64,000 nucleotides of DNA from Flavobacterium ranwuense (GCF_004349315.1 NZ_SMLH01000001.1:744001-808000); one strand, 5' to 3'; positions 8,149-18,568 are shown, counted from the stretch's first letter. Numbers and translations: made by a program. Notes: generated by a model from the sequence alone, not told the origin.

Positions 8149-11004
8149 ATGAAAAAAATAGTACTCTTTTCGGCCCTTATTCTACAAAGTGTTTCTTGGG
8201 GACAAGCTTCTACTGAAGTAATTCAGCAAGCCTTGGAAGCCAAAAAACAAATGGAGAAACAATCGCTTTTCCAGAATGTTACTTTCGAAAATGTGGGTCC
8301 AACGGTGATGAGCGGCAGAGTGGTGGATGTGGATGTGAATCCGGAAAATCCAACCGAATTTTATGTGGGGTATGCTTCAGGCGGACTTTGGTACACAAAT
8401 AATAATGGGATGAGTTTTTTGCCTGTTATGGATGCGGCGCCTACGCAAAATGTGGGTGATATCGCGATAGACTGGAAACGAGGGACCATTTGGGTAGGAA
8501 CTGGCGAAGTAAATTCGTCCCGCTCGTCTTATGCCGGAATTGGAATTTTGAAATCCGAAGATAAAGGAAAGACTTGGCAAAATATGGGATTGCACGACAG
8601 TCATCACATCAGCAGAATCCTGATTAATCCTTCAAATCCTGATGAAGTTGTTGTGGGAGCAGTGGGTCATTTGTATTCAAAAAATGAAGAACGAGGGGTT
8701 TATAAAACAACTAATGGAGGGAAAACGTGGAATAAAGCACTTTATATAGACGATGAAACAGGGATTATAGATGTGGCTGTTTCGCCAAAAAATTTCAAGG
8801 TTCAATATGCGGCTTCTTGGAGTAAAGACAGAAAAGCATGGGATTTTATAGGAAGTGGAGCCACTTCGGGAATTTATAAAAGTGAAGATGCAGGATTGAC
8901 ATGGAAGCTTTTTACAACTGGTGAAAGCGGATTTCCAGTAGGGGAAGGCGTTGGTCGTATTGGTTTAGCGGTCTATGATGATTCTAACGTTTATGCCATT
9001 TTGGATAACCAATTCAAAAGACCGTTGCAGTCCAAAAAAAGTAATTCGTTACCGATTGCGTTTTCTATGCCGGGAGACGAATTCTTAAAAATACCAAATA
9101 AAAGTTTGAATTCTATTTTAAAGAATTACGGATTGACCGAAAAATACAGAGCCGAAAATATTAAACACTGGGTTCAAAACGGATATTTGCAACCTGATGA
9201 AGCCGCCAAAGTGGTTCTGGATGCCATTAACAGTTTAGCCGAGACAGAAGTTATAGGTGCCGAAGTATACAAATCAGATAACGGAGGAAAAAATTGGACT
9301 AAGACCCATCAGGATTTTATCGATGATTTCTTTTATTCATACGGATATTATTTCAGCGTTATTTCTGTTGATCCGAACGATGTGAATAAAATTTATTTAT
9401 CGGGTGTGCCCGTTATAAAATCAAATGATGGCGGAAAAACATTTACATCCATAAGTGAAGATAATGTTCACTCGGATCATCACGTAGTTTGGGTGAATCC
9501 GAATAAATCGGGGCATTTAATTAACGGAAATGACGGCGGGTTGAATATTTCGTATGATGATGGAGCGCATTGGGTGAAAAGTAATTCGCATTCTGTGAGT
9601 CAGTTTTATTCAGTGAATGTGGATGAACAAGAACCGTATAATATTTATGGCGGAATGCAGGATAATGGTGTTTGGGTTGGACCAAGTAATTACAAATATT
9701 CGTCAGAATGGTACCAAACTGGAAAATATCCGTATGAAAATTTGATAGGAGGTGATGGAATGCAAACTCAAATCGACAAAAGAAATCCAAATATTGTTTT
9801 TACAGGGTTTCAATTCGGAAATTATTATAGAATAGATCGTGCGAATAACAAGCGTGAATATATTTCTCCAAAGCCAAAAAAAGACGAGAAGCCCTTTCGA
9901 TTCAATTGGCAAACGCCTATTTTATTGTCTTCGCATAACCAAGATATCTTGTACATGGGGTCTAATTTCTTGCACCGTTCTATGAATCAAGGGGAAAGTT
10001 GGACGGCTATTTCGCCTGATTTGACGCAAGGAGTGGAAGAAGGAAATGTCGCTTTTGGAACAATTGCTGCTATCAGCGAAAGCCCATTACAGTTTGGTTT
10101 ACTCTACACGGGAAGCGATGACGGGTTGCTGCATGTATCGAAAGATGGCGGTGCAACTTGGAACAAAATTTCAGGAAATTTACCTCAAAACCGATGGGTT
10201 TCAAGAGTCGTGGCTTCGGCGCACAAGAAAGAAAGAGTGTATGCGACTTTAAACGGATATCGTAATGATGATTTTGCCAGTTATGTGTATGTGTCAGATG
10301 ATTTTGGACAAACTTGGAAAAATATAGCGAATAATTTACCTGCAAGTCCAGTGAATGTAATTGTGGAGGATAATGTCAATGAGAATATTTTATATCTGGG
10401 AACGGACAACGGATTGTATGTTTCGTTAAATAAAGGAACGAGCTGGGATGATTTTTCTAATGGGATTCCTAATGTTGCCGTTCACGATGTAGTGATTCAA
10501 AAGAAAGCAAAAGATTTAGTGGTAGGAACCCACGGTCGTTCGGTGTATAAAGTCAATTTGGGACAAGTGCAAGAATTGAATGATAAAGTTGTAGCGAAAA
10601 ATCTTCATGTTTTTGAGCTTAAAAAAATAGAAAAATCCAAAAATTGGGGTAACAGTTGGAGTTCTTGGGCTAAGGCTTCAGAGCCAAAAGCGGAGATTTG
10701 GTTTTATTCAAATGCTGATACAGAAGTGCTGCTGCAGATTGAAAACAGCTTAAAAGAAGTTGTTTTTTCTCAAAAGGTGAAAGCTGTAAAAGGGTTGAAT
10801 AAGCAAGAGTATGATTTTTCTTTGACCAAAGAGGCTGCGGATAGATTAAAAAATAAAGACAAAAAACTAAAATTGGAACAAGCTAAAAACGGCAAATATT
10901 ACCTTCCAATTTCAGTGAATAAAATCAGTATTCAAAAAGGAAGCGAGAAAGTCGTTACTGATCTTGAAATTATTGAATCAAAATTAACAGTCATTCAGCT
11001 TTAA
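8149..11004 (+). CDS. Secreted BNR/VPS10-type beta-propeller protein
   Basis: The 951-residue protein starts with a signal peptide (MKKIVLFSALILQSVSWGQA). It consists mostly of propeller blades with Asp-box/BNR signatures such as SEDKGKTWQNMG, TTNGGKTWNKA, SEDAGLTWKLF, SNDGGKTFTSI, SKDGGATWNKI and SDDFGQTWKNI. The start region ENVGPTVMSGRVVDVDVNPENPTEF matches the VPS10/sortilin-like glycosyl-hydrolase-like proteins common in Bacteroidota. No T9SS C-terminal domain is recognisable in the last 80 residues, so export to the periplasm or outer surface by Sec alone is likely. The substrate is unknown. It is monocistronic and ends in a strong terminator. Confidence 0.85.
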   Translation: MKKIVLFSALILQSVSWGQASTEVIQQALEAKKQMEKQSLFQNVTFENVGPTVMSGRVVDVDVNPENPTEFYVGYASGGLWYTNNNGMSFLPVMDAAPTQNVGDIAIDWKRGTIWVGTGEVNSSRSSYAGIGILKSEDKGKTWQNMGLHDSHHISRILINPSNPDEVVVGAVGHLYSKNEERGVYKTTNGGKTWNKALYIDDETGIIDVAVSPKNFKVQYAASWSKDRKAWDFIGSGATSGIYKSEDAGLTWKLFTTGESGFPVGEGVGRIGLAVYDDSNVYAILDNQFKRPLQSKKSNSLPIAFSMPGDEFLKIPNKSLNSILKNYGLTEKYRAENIKHWVQNGYLQPDEAAKVVLDAINSLAETEVIGAEVYKSDNGGKNWTKTHQDFIDDFFYSYGYYFSVISVDPNDVNKIYLSGVPVIKSNDGGKTFTSISEDNVHSDHHVVWVNPNKSGHLINGNDGGLNISYDDGAHWVKSNSHSVSQFYSVNVDEQEPYNIYGGMQDNGVWVGPSNYKYSSEWYQTGKYPYENLIGGDGMQTQIDKRNPNIVFTGFQFGNYYRIDRANNKREYISPKPKKDEKPFRFNWQTPILLSSHNQDILYMGSNFLHRSMNQGESWTAISPDLTQGVEEGNVAFGTIAAISESPLQFGLLYTGSDDGLLHVSKDGGATWNKISGNLPQNRWVSRVVASAHKKERVYATLNGYRNDDFASYVYVSDDFGQTWKNIANNLPASPVNVIVEDNVNENILYLGTDNGLYVSLNKGTSWDDFSNGIPNVAVHDVVIQKKAKDLVVGTHGRSVYKVNLGQVQELNDKVVAKNLHVFELKKIEKSKNWGNSWSSWAKASEPKAEIWFYSNADTEVLLQIENSLKEVVFSQKVKAVKGLNKQEYDFSLTKEAADRLKNKDKKLKLEQAKNGKYYLPISVNKISIQKGSEKVVTDLEIIESKLTVIQL

Positions 11005-11011
11005 AAACAAA

Positions 11012-11044
11012 AAACACGATTTCATCTGAAATCGTGTTTTTTTA
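11012..11044 (+). terminator. Terminator between the propeller gene and aceA
   Basis: Perfect 13-bp arms aaacacgatttca and tgaaatcgtgttt are followed by T-rich sequence. The A-run on the left side means it may also serve the convergent aceA transcript. Confidence 0.9.
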
Positions 11045-11058
11045 TGGTTGCTACTTTT

Positions 11059-12339
11059 CTAAAACTGTGCTACTTCTGTAGAATCTTTCATCGCAGTAGT
11101 AGAAGATTTTCCGATTGTCACGGTATTTTGTACCGCATCAAAATAAGAAGTTCCTACGAAACCTTGGTGTTTTACCGCTTTGAAACCGTGTTTTTGCAAA
11201 GCAAATTCTCTTTCTTGTAATTCAGAATATCCGGCCATTCCTCTTTCTTTGTACGCTTTAGACAATTCAAACATGCTGGTGTTCAACGCGTGGAATCCGG
11301 CTAATGTGATGAACTGGAATTTGTATCCCATTGCCGCAAGATCTTCTCTGAATGTTTCCATTTCAGCAACTGATAATTTAGCAGCCCAGTTGAAAGAAGG
11401 CGAACAGTTGTAAGCTAACATTTTCCCCGGGAATTTTGCGTGAATTCCTTCGGCAAATTGTCTTGCGTAATCAAGATCCGGATTGCTGGTTTCCATCCAA
11501 ATTAAATCAGCATAAGGCGCATAACTCAATCCTCTGTCAATTCCTTGCTCCACACCACAATTTACATAGAAAAAGCCTTCTCCTGTTTTTTCACCTGTGA
11601 TGAATTTAGCGTCTCTAGGGTCAATATCGCTAGTTAGTAAGTTGGCTGCATCAGCATCTGTACGGGCAACAACAATTGTTGGCGTCCCCATAACATCAGC
11701 TGCTAATCGAGCAGCAATCAATTTATTGATAGCTTCTTGTGTAGGAACCAATACTTTTCCACCTAAGTGGCCACATTTTTTGGCAGAACTCAATTGATCT
11801 TCAAAGTGAACTCCGGCAGCTCCCGCTTCAATCATGGATTTCATTAATTCAAAAGCGTTAAGGTTTCCTCCAAAACCAGCTTCGGCATCAGCAACAATAG
11901 GAACTAGATATTCTTTTTTGTCTGCAGTTCCGTTAACGACTTGTATTTGGTCTGCTCTCAAAAGGGCATTGTTGATACGTTTTACTACCAATGGAACACT
12001 GTTAGCAGGATATAAAGATTGGTCAGGATACATTTCGCCAGCTACGTTTGCATCAGCAGCTACCTGCCATCCACTCAAATAAATAGCGTCTAAGCCCGCT
12101 TCAACTTCTTGAATGGCTTGATTTCCGGTAAGCGCGCCAAGTCCGGCTACAAAATCCTGAGAATTTAGCTTATTCCATAAAGTATTCGCTCCAATTCTGG
12201 CTACACTATGCTCTATTTGATAAGAACCTTGCAATTTTACCACTTCCTCTGCGGTGTATGGTCGCTCAATGCCATTCCATCTTGGGTTCGTAATCCAGTC
12301 GGTAACTAATTCTTGAATTCTTGTTTCTGTGGTTTTCAT
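11059..12339 (-). CDS. aceA: Isocitrate lyase
   Basis: The 426-residue enzyme splits isocitrate into glyoxylate and succinate, the first step of the glyoxylate shunt. The catalytic motif KKCGHLGGK lies at residues 187-195. Other family landmarks are the metal-binding [10 protein letters not shown] near 149-158, VHFEDQ near 177-182 and the substrate-binding YNCSPSFNW. The length is that of normal bacterial ICL. It lies 60 bases downstream of malate synthase on the same strand, so the two probably form an aceB-aceA operon. The divergent RamB-like gene upstream is the obvious candidate regulator. Confidence 0.97.
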   Translation of the reverse strand: MKTTETRIQELVTDWITNPRWNGIERPYTAEEVVKLQGSYQIEHSVARIGANTLWNKLNSQDFVAGLGALTGNQAIQEVEAGLDAIYLSGWQVAADANVAGEMYPDQSLYPANSVPLVVKRINNALLRADQIQVVNGTADKKEYLVPIVADAEAGFGGNLNAFELMKSMIEAGAAGVHFEDQLSSAKKCGHLGGKVLVPTQEAINKLIAARLAADVMGTPTIVVARTDADAANLLTSDIDPRDAKFITGEKTGEGFFYVNCGVEQGIDRGLSYAPYADLIWMETSNPDLDYARQFAEGIHAKFPGKMLAYNCSPSFNWAAKLSVAEMETFREDLAAMGYKFQFITLAGFHALNTSMFELSKAYKERGMAGYSELQEREFALQKHGFKAVKHQGFVGTSYFDAVQNTVTIGKSSTTAMKDSTEVAQF

Positions 12340-12399
12340 AGTGTTTATAAAGGTTTAATGGTGTTTAATAGTTCTTTTTATTGCAATTGATGTTGGGTT

Positions 12400-14001
12400 T
12401 TAAATGTATTTGTATCCCGGAATGGTCAAAAACTCGATAAAACTGTCGTTCACGACCAGAATGTCTAGTAATTGTTCCGCCAGTATGTATTTTTGTTCTT
12501 CATGATTTTCGTCTCCAACGAGCTTTCTGATTTTTTCAAATTCTTCCATAGCTAATCGGTGATAGTATTTTTCATTTAATACCTTTTGATTGTCCAAGAT
12601 CACTCCGTTTTGTAGCCATTGCCACAATTGGGATCTCGAAATCTCGGCAGTAGCGGCATCTTCCATTAAATTATGTAAGGCAGCGGCACCTTGTCCATTG
12701 AGCCATGAAGCGATATATAAAACTGATATACTGATGTTTTTTCGAACGCCTTCTTCAGTAATTGTTCCTTTTGGAGTTTCCAGTAAATCACTTTCAGTAA
12801 CGTGTACGTCTTCTCTTTTTACATGAATTTGGTTTTTAGTTGGCATGTATTTGTCGAATACCGTCATGGCAAGCGAAACTAAATCCGGATGCGCCACCCA
12901 AGTGCCATCATGTCCATTTTTCGCTTCACGTTCTTTGTCCGCAATTACTTTGTCGAAAGCTGTTTTATTGGCCTCTTCGTTGTTTTTTATCGGAATCTGA
13001 GCGGCCATTCCGCCAATTGCGTGAATATTTCGTTTGTGACATCTTTGAATAACCAATTGTGAATACGCACTCATAAATGGCGCAGTCATAGTTACCTGAT
13101 CTCTGTTTGGAACTAGGAAAGTTGGATTTTTTCTTAGTTTTTTGATGTACGAAAAAATGTAATCCCATCGCCCGCAATTAAGACCTACAATATGGTCTTT
13201 CAATTCAAAAATGATTTCGTCCAATTGAAAACTGGCAGTTATCGTTTCGATTAAAACCGTGGCTTTGAATGTTCCGTTTTTCACGCCCAAATATTCCTGC
13301 GTAAATTCGAAAACTTCATTCCACCATCTCGCTTCCAGATAATGTTCCAGTTTTGGAATGTAAAAATACGGTGCCGTTCCATCCTCAATAAGTTGTTTGT
13401 GATTGTGAAAAGCATACAATCCAAAATCAATTAGGGAACCTGAAGTTTGTTCTCCGTCAATCAAAATATTTTTCTCCGGTAAATGCAAACCTCTTGGTCG
13501 AACAATCAGTACGGCAGTTTCGTCGTTCAGACTGTATTTTTTATTTTTTTTAGTGTCTTCAAGAGTGATGGTTTTATCTACCGCATCTTTCAGGTTTTGT
13601 TGGCCCGTCATTAAGTTGCTCCAAGTAGGAGAAGTGCTGTCTTCAAAATCGGCCATGAAAGTTTTTGCTCCCGAATTCAACGCATTGATGACCATTTTTC
13701 GATCGACCGGACCCGTTATTTCGACTCTTCGATCTAATAAATCCTCTGGCGTTTTCGCTGCTTCCCAATTACTTTCTCTGATGCTTTTTGTTTCAGAAGG
13801 AAAAGTTGGTAAGGCACCTGCATCAAATAAATGCTGCTGTTTTTTTCTTTCTTCTAATAACAAAAGTCTTTTGTCATTGAATCTTTGGTGCAATTCTGTT
13901 ACTAAATCAATCGCTTCCTCCGTCAATATTTCTGGATAATGCCCTTTCGTTTCAGTTGCAAATTGTAATAATTTTTCGGTTGTTTCAATATTATCTTTCA
14001 T
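12400..14001 (-). CDS. aceB: Malate synthase A
   Basis: The 533-residue enzyme condenses glyoxylate with acetyl-CoA to malate, the second step of the glyoxylate shunt. Landmarks are VEITGPVDRKMVINALNSGA, FMADFEDSTSPTW with its catalytic and metal-binding acids, IVRPRGLHLPEK, IETITASFQLDEI, GLNCGRWDYIFSYIK and the C-terminal GQGAAALHNLMEDAATAE. It is the first gene of the aceB-aceA unit. A minus-strand promoter, TTG at 14049-14051 and TAACATTG at 14022-14029, would start transcription about 17 bases before the ATG. Confidence 0.97.
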   Translation of the reverse strand: MKDNIETTEKLLQFATETKGHYPEILTEEAIDLVTELHQRFNDKRLLLLEERKKQQHLFDAGALPTFPSETKSIRESNWEAAKTPEDLLDRRVEITGPVDRKMVINALNSGAKTFMADFEDSTSPTWSNLMTGQQNLKDAVDKTITLEDTKKNKKYSLNDETAVLIVRPRGLHLPEKNILIDGEQTSGSLIDFGLYAFHNHKQLIEDGTAPYFYIPKLEHYLEARWWNEVFEFTQEYLGVKNGTFKATVLIETITASFQLDEIIFELKDHIVGLNCGRWDYIFSYIKKLRKNPTFLVPNRDQVTMTAPFMSAYSQLVIQRCHKRNIHAIGGMAAQIPIKNNEEANKTAFDKVIADKEREAKNGHDGTWVAHPDLVSLAMTVFDKYMPTKNQIHVKREDVHVTESDLLETPKGTITEEGVRKNISISVLYIASWLNGQGAAALHNLMEDAATAEISRSQLWQWLQNGVILDNQKVLNEKYYHRLAMEEFEKIRKLVGDENHEEQKYILAEQLLDILVVNDSFIEFLTIPGYKYI

Positions 14002-14021
14002 GGTTAAAATGTTTTACATGA

Positions 14022-14051
14022 CAATGTTACGAAAAGTTTTTTATAAAACAA
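14022..14051 (-). promoter_or_regulatory. Predicted aceB-aceA promoter
   Basis: Read on the minus strand, a TTG at 14051-14049 is followed after 19 bases by TAACATTG (14029-14022). This fits the Bacteroidota -33/-7 pattern with one mismatch to TAnnTTTG. Confidence 0.55.
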
Positions 14052-14061
14052 GCGAACGTAC

Positions 14062-14105
14062 GCTAAAAATGAAAAATATTTTTTTTGGCGTAAATATTTT
14101 TTAGC
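14062..14105. promoter_or_regulatory. Inverted repeat in the aceB/regulator intergenic region, possible operator
   Basis: The sequences gctaaaaatgaaaaatatt and aatattttttagc are imperfectly inverted around ttttttggcgta. The element lies between the two divergent start codons and covers the -33 region of the regulator promoter. This is where an autoregulating RamB-like protein could bind, but the assignment is inference from position and symmetry. Confidence 0.4.
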
Positions 14106-14114
14106 TTATCTTTG
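14084..14114 (+). promoter_or_regulatory. Predicted promoter giving a leaderless regulator mRNA
   Basis: TTTG at 14084-14087 is followed after 19 bases by TATCTTTG at 14107-14114, a perfect TAnnTTTG. The ATG of the regulator begins at 14119, only four bases past the -7 element, so the transcript should start at or within a base or two of the start codon. Confidence 0.65.
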
Positions 14115-14118
14115 AAAT

Positions 14119-15600
14119 ATGAACATAGAAAAGGATTATATCAAGTTGATTTTTGGGTTAAAACTGAAGCAGGCTCGCACTAATAAGAATTTGTCTTTAT
14201 TTGGTTTAGCCAAAATCACGGATCTTTCAAAATCATATTTAAACGAAATTGAAAAAGGGAAAAAGTATCCTAAAACGGATAAAATCATTCTGCTGTCTGA
14301 AAAGTTAGATGTTTCCTATGATAATATGGTTTCTTTGAAACTCGATAATAATCTGGCGCCTATTGGAGAAATTCTTAAGTCAGGAATTCTTAAAGAGATT
14401 CCTTTAGAGATTTTTGGGATTCAGGAAAATGACCTTATCGATATTATTGCCAATGCTCCTGCAAAAGTCAATGCGTTTATAAGTACGATTATTGAGATTG
14501 CGCAGCATTATAATTTGACAAGAGAAAGTTTTTTCTTGGCGGCTTTGCGTTCGTACCAAGAAGCGCATAATAACTATTTTGAAGATTTAGAACTTAAAGT
14601 GCTACAGTTTTCCAAAGCGTTTCATGTGAATATTGACACCAAAATTTCTATCGAGGAACTAACAGCGATATTAATCGAGGAATACGGTTATACGATCAAA
14701 GAACTCGTTTTTTCTGAACAAGAACAATTGGGGGATTTGAGATCGATATTTGTGCCAAAAAGCAAAACGTTACTCCTTTCGTTAGACATTGACGAGCCTC
14801 AAAAAGCGTTTATTCTGGCTAAAGAAATTGCGTATAATTATCTTGAGATTACCGAAAGATTATATACGTTCAGTTGGATTAAATTCGATAATTTTGATCA
14901 GGTTCTGAATAATTTTTATGCTTCTTATTTTGCGGGAGCGTTGCTTATTCCCAGACAACAACTGATAGATGAGCTGAATTTATTTTTATTAAAAACAGAC
15001 CCAAAACCTCAGGAAATGGTTGCTTTAATGAGTGGATTTAATGTTTCGCCTGAGTCGTTCTATCAAAGGTTGACTAACATTTTGCCAAAAGATTTTCAGT
15101 TGAAAAATCTCTTTTTTCTTCGATTGTCTCATCAAATAGGAGCGGATACGTATCAGATAAAAAAAGAATTGCACATTACGAACCAGCAGGAGCCCCACGC
15201 GAATGAAATGAATGAACATTACTGCCGAAGATGGGTTTCTATACGCACGATTGAGGAGTCTTTAAAGCAAAAGAAAAGCCACTTTTTTGATGCGCAAATC
15301 TCCAGTTATGAAAACAGTAAAAATGAATATCTTGTTTTTTCATCGGCAACACCAGATCCTTTTAAAGTAGATTGTATCCGCAGTATTTCGGTAGGGATTT
15401 TAATCACTCCGGCGGTAAAGAAAAAATTCAAGTTTATCGAAAATGATTCGATTAAAAAACAGATTGTCGGGGTTACCTGCGAAACCTGCGCGGTTAAAAA
15501 CTGTTTGGAAAGAGCTTCGCCTCCAATACAATTAGAGCAAAAAATGCGAAACGAAAACACAGATTTAATTGTGCAGCAATACATGACAAAATTCAGTTAG
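14119..15600 (+). CDS. RamB/ScfR-like XRE transcriptional regulator of the glyoxylate shunt
   Basis: The 493-residue protein has an N-terminal XRE helix-turn-helix (LSLFGLAKITDLSKSYLNEI, about residues 10-65). An ImmA/IrrE-like central domain and a C-terminal domain with conserved cysteines (VTCETCAVKNCLERASPP) follow. This layout is that of the short-chain fatty-acid regulators, whose best-known member RamB controls aceA and aceB in Corynebacterium and Mycobacterium. The zinc-peptidase HExxH motif is degraded here to KEIAY (FILAKEIAYNYL), so it should sense a ligand rather than cleave. Its divergent position next to aceB-aceA makes regulation of that operon likely. It may respond to acyl-CoA, which is inference. 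Confidence 0.88.
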   Translation: MNIEKDYIKLIFGLKLKQARTNKNLSLFGLAKITDLSKSYLNEIEKGKKYPKTDKIILLSEKLDVSYDNMVSLKLDNNLAPIGEILKSGILKEIPLEIFGIQENDLIDIIANAPAKVNAFISTIIEIAQHYNLTRESFFLAALRSYQEAHNNYFEDLELKVLQFSKAFHVNIDTKISIEELTAILIEEYGYTIKELVFSEQEQLGDLRSIFVPKSKTLLLSLDIDEPQKAFILAKEIAYNYLEITERLYTFSWIKFDNFDQVLNNFYASYFAGALLIPRQQLIDELNLFLLKTDPKPQEMVALMSGFNVSPESFYQRLTNILPKDFQLKNLFFLRLSHQIGADTYQIKKELHITNQQEPHANEMNEHYCRRWVSIRTIEESLKQKKSHFFDAQISSYENSKNEYLVFSSATPDPFKVDCIRSISVGILITPAVKKKFKFIENDSIKKQIVGVTCETCAVKNCLERASPPIQLEQKMRNENTDLIVQQYMTKFS

Positions 15601-15622
15601 ACAGATGCTGTATTTAAAAAAA

Positions 15623-15658
15623 AAGCGCCGAAAGTTCAAGTATGAATTCTCGGTGCTT
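15623..15658 (+). terminator. Hairpin after the regulator gene
   Basis: The stem aagcgccga/tcggtgctt has an inner pair ttca/tgaa and lies 22 bases after the stop. The T-run on the plus strand is weak. The rest of 15601-15892 contains no gene I can support, only the sdh promoter. Confidence 0.6.
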
Positions 15659-15829
15659 ATTTGTGGGAATGTAAAATGAATCAACCCGTTTGCTGCGTTT
15701 TTGTTAAGATTTCTTTCTTTTTTGTTTGGCTGTTTTTCAGGCTGTTTTTAGATTTATGTTTGATATTTAAAGATTTCTTGATGTTTTGTGTAAAACACTT
15801 TAAAATCATTATAAATAACAGCGAAAAGG

Positions 15830-15860
15830 TTGTAGTTCCTGTCTAATTGCTTTATTTTTG
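15830..15860 (+). promoter_or_regulatory. Predicted promoter of the sdhCAB operon
   Basis: TTG at 15830-15832 and TATTTTTG at 15853-15860 are 20 bases apart and match the Bacteroidota consensus. The 5' leader of sdhC would be about 28 bases. Confidence 0.65.
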
Positions 15861-15892
15861 TAGAATTTTTTAAAACAAATTATATAAATCTT

Positions 15893-16555
15893 ATGGCAAA
15901 ATCTGCATTATTGAAATCGTCAATAGCAAAAAAAGTAGCTATGGCGCTTTCAGGACTTTTTTTGATGTTGTTTCTAGCACAGCATTTTTTTATCAATATG
16001 ACATCGGTGTTTAGTGAAAACACTTTCAACTCGATTTCTCATTTTATGGGAAATAATCCATTAGTACAGTTCGTAATTCAACCCGTTTTAATTGCTGGAG
16101 TAGTTTTTCACTTCATCATGGGTATTGTTTTGGATTTTAAAAACCGTGCAGCAAGACCAATTGCGTATGCAAAAAACAATGGAGCTGCAAATTCTTCTTG
16201 GGCTTCAAGAAACATGATTGTTACTGGGGCAGTTATTTTTGCATTCCTTGGATTGCATTTTTATGATTTTTGGTTTCCAGAAATGATTTATAAATATGTA
16301 GATGTTAGTCCATTGGACGAAACCAGATATTTTCATGAAATGACAGCTAAATTTGAAAGTCCGGTTCGTACCGGTTTATACTGTTTGTCATTTGTATTAT
16401 TGGCATTGCACTTGTGGCATGGATTCAGTTCTTCTTTTCAATCTGTTGGAGCAAGAAGAGTTTCTTTGGGAACTCAAAAACTCGGTTACGCTTTTGCAAT
16501 TATAATTCCTTTTGGATTTATTTTTATTGCATTATTTCATCATTTCAATCATTAA
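15893..16555 (+). CDS. sdhC: Succinate dehydrogenase / fumarate reductase cytochrome b subunit
   Basis: The 220-residue membrane protein has five predicted helices and the histidines expected for two hemes, for example AQHFFINM, FHFIMGIVLDFKNR, LGLHFYDFW, LLALHLWHGFSS and FHHFNH. This is the fused type-B cytochrome b558 subunit used with menaquinone, so no separate sdhD is expected. It is the first gene of the operon and lies 12 bases before the flavoprotein gene. Confidence 0.94.
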   Translation: MAKSALLKSSIAKKVAMALSGLFLMLFLAQHFFINMTSVFSENTFNSISHFMGNNPLVQFVIQPVLIAGVVFHFIMGIVLDFKNRAARPIAYAKNNGAANSSWASRNMIVTGAVIFAFLGLHFYDFWFPEMIYKYVDVSPLDETRYFHEMTAKFESPVRTGLYCLSFVLLALHLWHGFSSSFQSVGARRVSLGTQKLGYAFAIIIPFGFIFIALFHHFNH

Positions 16556-16567
16556 TATTCAATTATA

Positions 16568-18568
16568 ATGGCATTAGACTCAAAAATACCAGAAGGTTCG
16601 ATTTCGGACAAATGGACAAATTATAAAGATCATATTAATTTAGTAAACCCTGCGAACAAACGTAATTTAGATGTAATTATAGTTGGTACAGGTCTTGCTG
16701 GAGGTTCTGCTGCTGCAACATTGGCAGAATTAGGGTATAACGTAAAAGCATTTTGTTTCCAAGATTCACCGCGTCGCGCGCACTCAATTGCCGCACAAGG
16801 AGGAATTAACGCTGCAAAAAATTATCAAGGAGACGGAGATTCAACTTTCCGATTGTTTTATGATACTGTAAAAGGGGGCGATTATCGTGCTCGTGAAGCA
16901 AACGTACATCGTTTGGCTGAAGTTTCAGGAAATATTATTGACCAATGTGTGGCACAAGGTGTTCCATTGGCTCGTGAATATGGAGGATTATTGGATAATC
17001 GTTCTTTTGGAGGAACATTAGTTTCCAGAACTTTTTATGCAAAAGGACAAACAGGTCAACAATTATTATTAGGAGCATATTCTGCCATGAACCGTCAAAT
17101 AGGTCGTGGAAAAATAAAAATGCACAACCGTCACGAAATGCTTGATTTAGTAGTCGTAGACGGAAAAGCAAGAGGGATTATTGCCCGTAATTTAGTTACT
17201 GGTGAAATAGAAAGACATTCGGCTCATGCAGTAGTTATTGCTTCCGGAGGTTACGGAAATGTATTTTTTCTTTCCACAAATGCAATGGGAAGTAACGCTA
17301 CCGCAGCTTGGAAAATCCACAAAAAAGGAGCTTTCTTCGCAAATCCTTGTTACACACAAATTCACCCAACCTGTATTCCAGTTTCTGGAGATCACCAATC
17401 GAAACTGACATTGATGTCAGAGTCATTGCGTAATGACGGACGTATTTGGGTTCCTGCGAAATTAGAAGATGCTAAGGCTATTCGTGAAGGTAAAAAGAAA
17501 CCAACGGATTTGTATGAAGCGGAAAGAGATTATTATTTAGAAAGAAGATACCCTGCTTTTGGGAATCTTGTTCCTCGTGATGTTGCCTCTCGTGCTGCAA
17601 AAGAGCGTTGTGATGCTGGTTTTGGAGTTAACAAAACTGGAGAAGCTGTTTATTTAGATTTTGCTGCCGCAATACAACGTTACGGTAAAGAGCAAGTTTA
17701 TGTAAAAGGTTTGGATGCCAATGATGCGGAGTTGGTTATCAAATTAGGAACTGCTGTTGTTGCCAATAAGTACGGTAACTTGTTTCAAATGTATGACAAA
17801 ATTGTTGATGAGAATCCATACAAAACCCCAATGATGATCTACCCTGCGGTGCATTATACTATGGGAGGAACATGGGTTGATTATAACTTGCAAACCACTA
17901 TTCCGGGTTGTTTCTCTATCGGAGAATCGAACTTCTCAGATCACGGAGCCAACAGATTAGGTGCTTCGGCATTGATGCAAGGTTTGGCTGATGGATATTT
18001 TGTGCTTCCTTATACTATTGGAGATTATTTGGCTCCAGATATTAAAATGGGAACAATTTCTACGGATTTGCCTGAATTTATTGCTGCAGAAAAAGCGGTA
18101 AAAGATCAAATCGAGAAATTCATCAACAATAAAGGAACACATTCTGTTGACTATTTTCACAAGAAATTAGGAAAAATTATGTGGGACAAAGTAGGTATGG
18201 CTCGTAATGAGAAAGGGTTAAACGAAGCTATTGTAGAAATTGCAGCTTTGCGTGAAGAGTTTTACAAAGATGTAAAAGTGCCGGGAACGGACAAAGGATT
18301 CAACCAAGAATTAGAAAAAGCGACTCGTGTTGCCGATTTTCTTGAATTAGGAGAATTGTTTGCCAAAGATGCTTTGCATAGAAACGAATCTTGTGGTGGT
18401 CACTTCCGTGAGGAATATGCTACTGAAGAAGGTGAAGCACAACGCGATGATGAAAATTTTGCTTATGTAGCGGCTTGGGAGTACAAAGGAAAACCGAGCG
18501 ATGCTGTTCTGCACAAAGAAGCATTGGTTTTTGATAACGTGAAACTAGTTCAAAGAAGTTATAAATAA
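16568..18568 (+). CDS. sdhA: Succinate dehydrogenase / fumarate reductase flavoprotein subunit
   Basis: The 666-residue catalytic subunit oxidises succinate to fumarate. It has the Rossmann motif [19 protein letters not shown], and the covalent FAD-binding His in [13 protein letters not shown]. Substrate-binding and catalytic segments include THPTCIP-like [20 protein letters not shown] and [11 protein letters not shown], and then [20 protein letters not shown] and [11 protein letters not shown]. The length matches type-B enzymes such as those of Bacillus and Wolinella. It works with SdhC in the cytoplasmic membrane and with SdhB. Confidence 0.97.
   Translation: MALDSKIPEGSISDKWTNYKDHINLVNPANKRNLDVIIVGTGLAGGSAAATLAELGYNVKAFCFQDSPRRAHSIAAQGGINAAKNYQGDGDSTFRLFYDTVKGGDYRAREANVHRLAEVSGNIIDQCVAQGVPLAREYGGLLDNRSFGGTLVSRTFYAKGQTGQQLLLGAYSAMNRQIGRGKIKMHNRHEMLDLVVVDGKARGIIARNLVTGEIERHSAHAVVIASGGYGNVFFLSTNAMGSNATAAWKIHKKGAFFANPCYTQIHPTCIPVSGDHQSKLTLMSESLRNDGRIWVPAKLEDAKAIREGKKKPTDLYEAERDYYLERRYPAFGNLVPRDVASRAAKERCDAGFGVNKTGEAVYLDFAAAIQRYGKEQVYVKGLDANDAELVIKLGTAVVANKYGNLFQMYDKIVDENPYKTPMMIYPAVHYTMGGTWVDYNLQTTIPGCFSIGESNFSDHGANRLGASALMQGLADGYFVLPYTIGDYLAPDIKMGTISTDLPEFIAAEKAVKDQIEKFINNKGTHSVDYFHKKLGKIMWDKVGMARNEKGLNEAIVEIAALREEFYKDVKVPGTDKGFNQELEKATRVADFLELGELFAKDALHRNESCGGHFREEYATEEGEAQRDDENFAYVAAWEYKGKPSDAVLHKEALVFDNVKLVQRSYK

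Noticed and set aside
15661..15846. Phe-rich 61-codon frame before sdhC
   Set aside because: It starts at TTG, has low-complexity hydrophobic composition from AT-rich DNA, overlaps the sdh promoter region and has no recognisable pattern.
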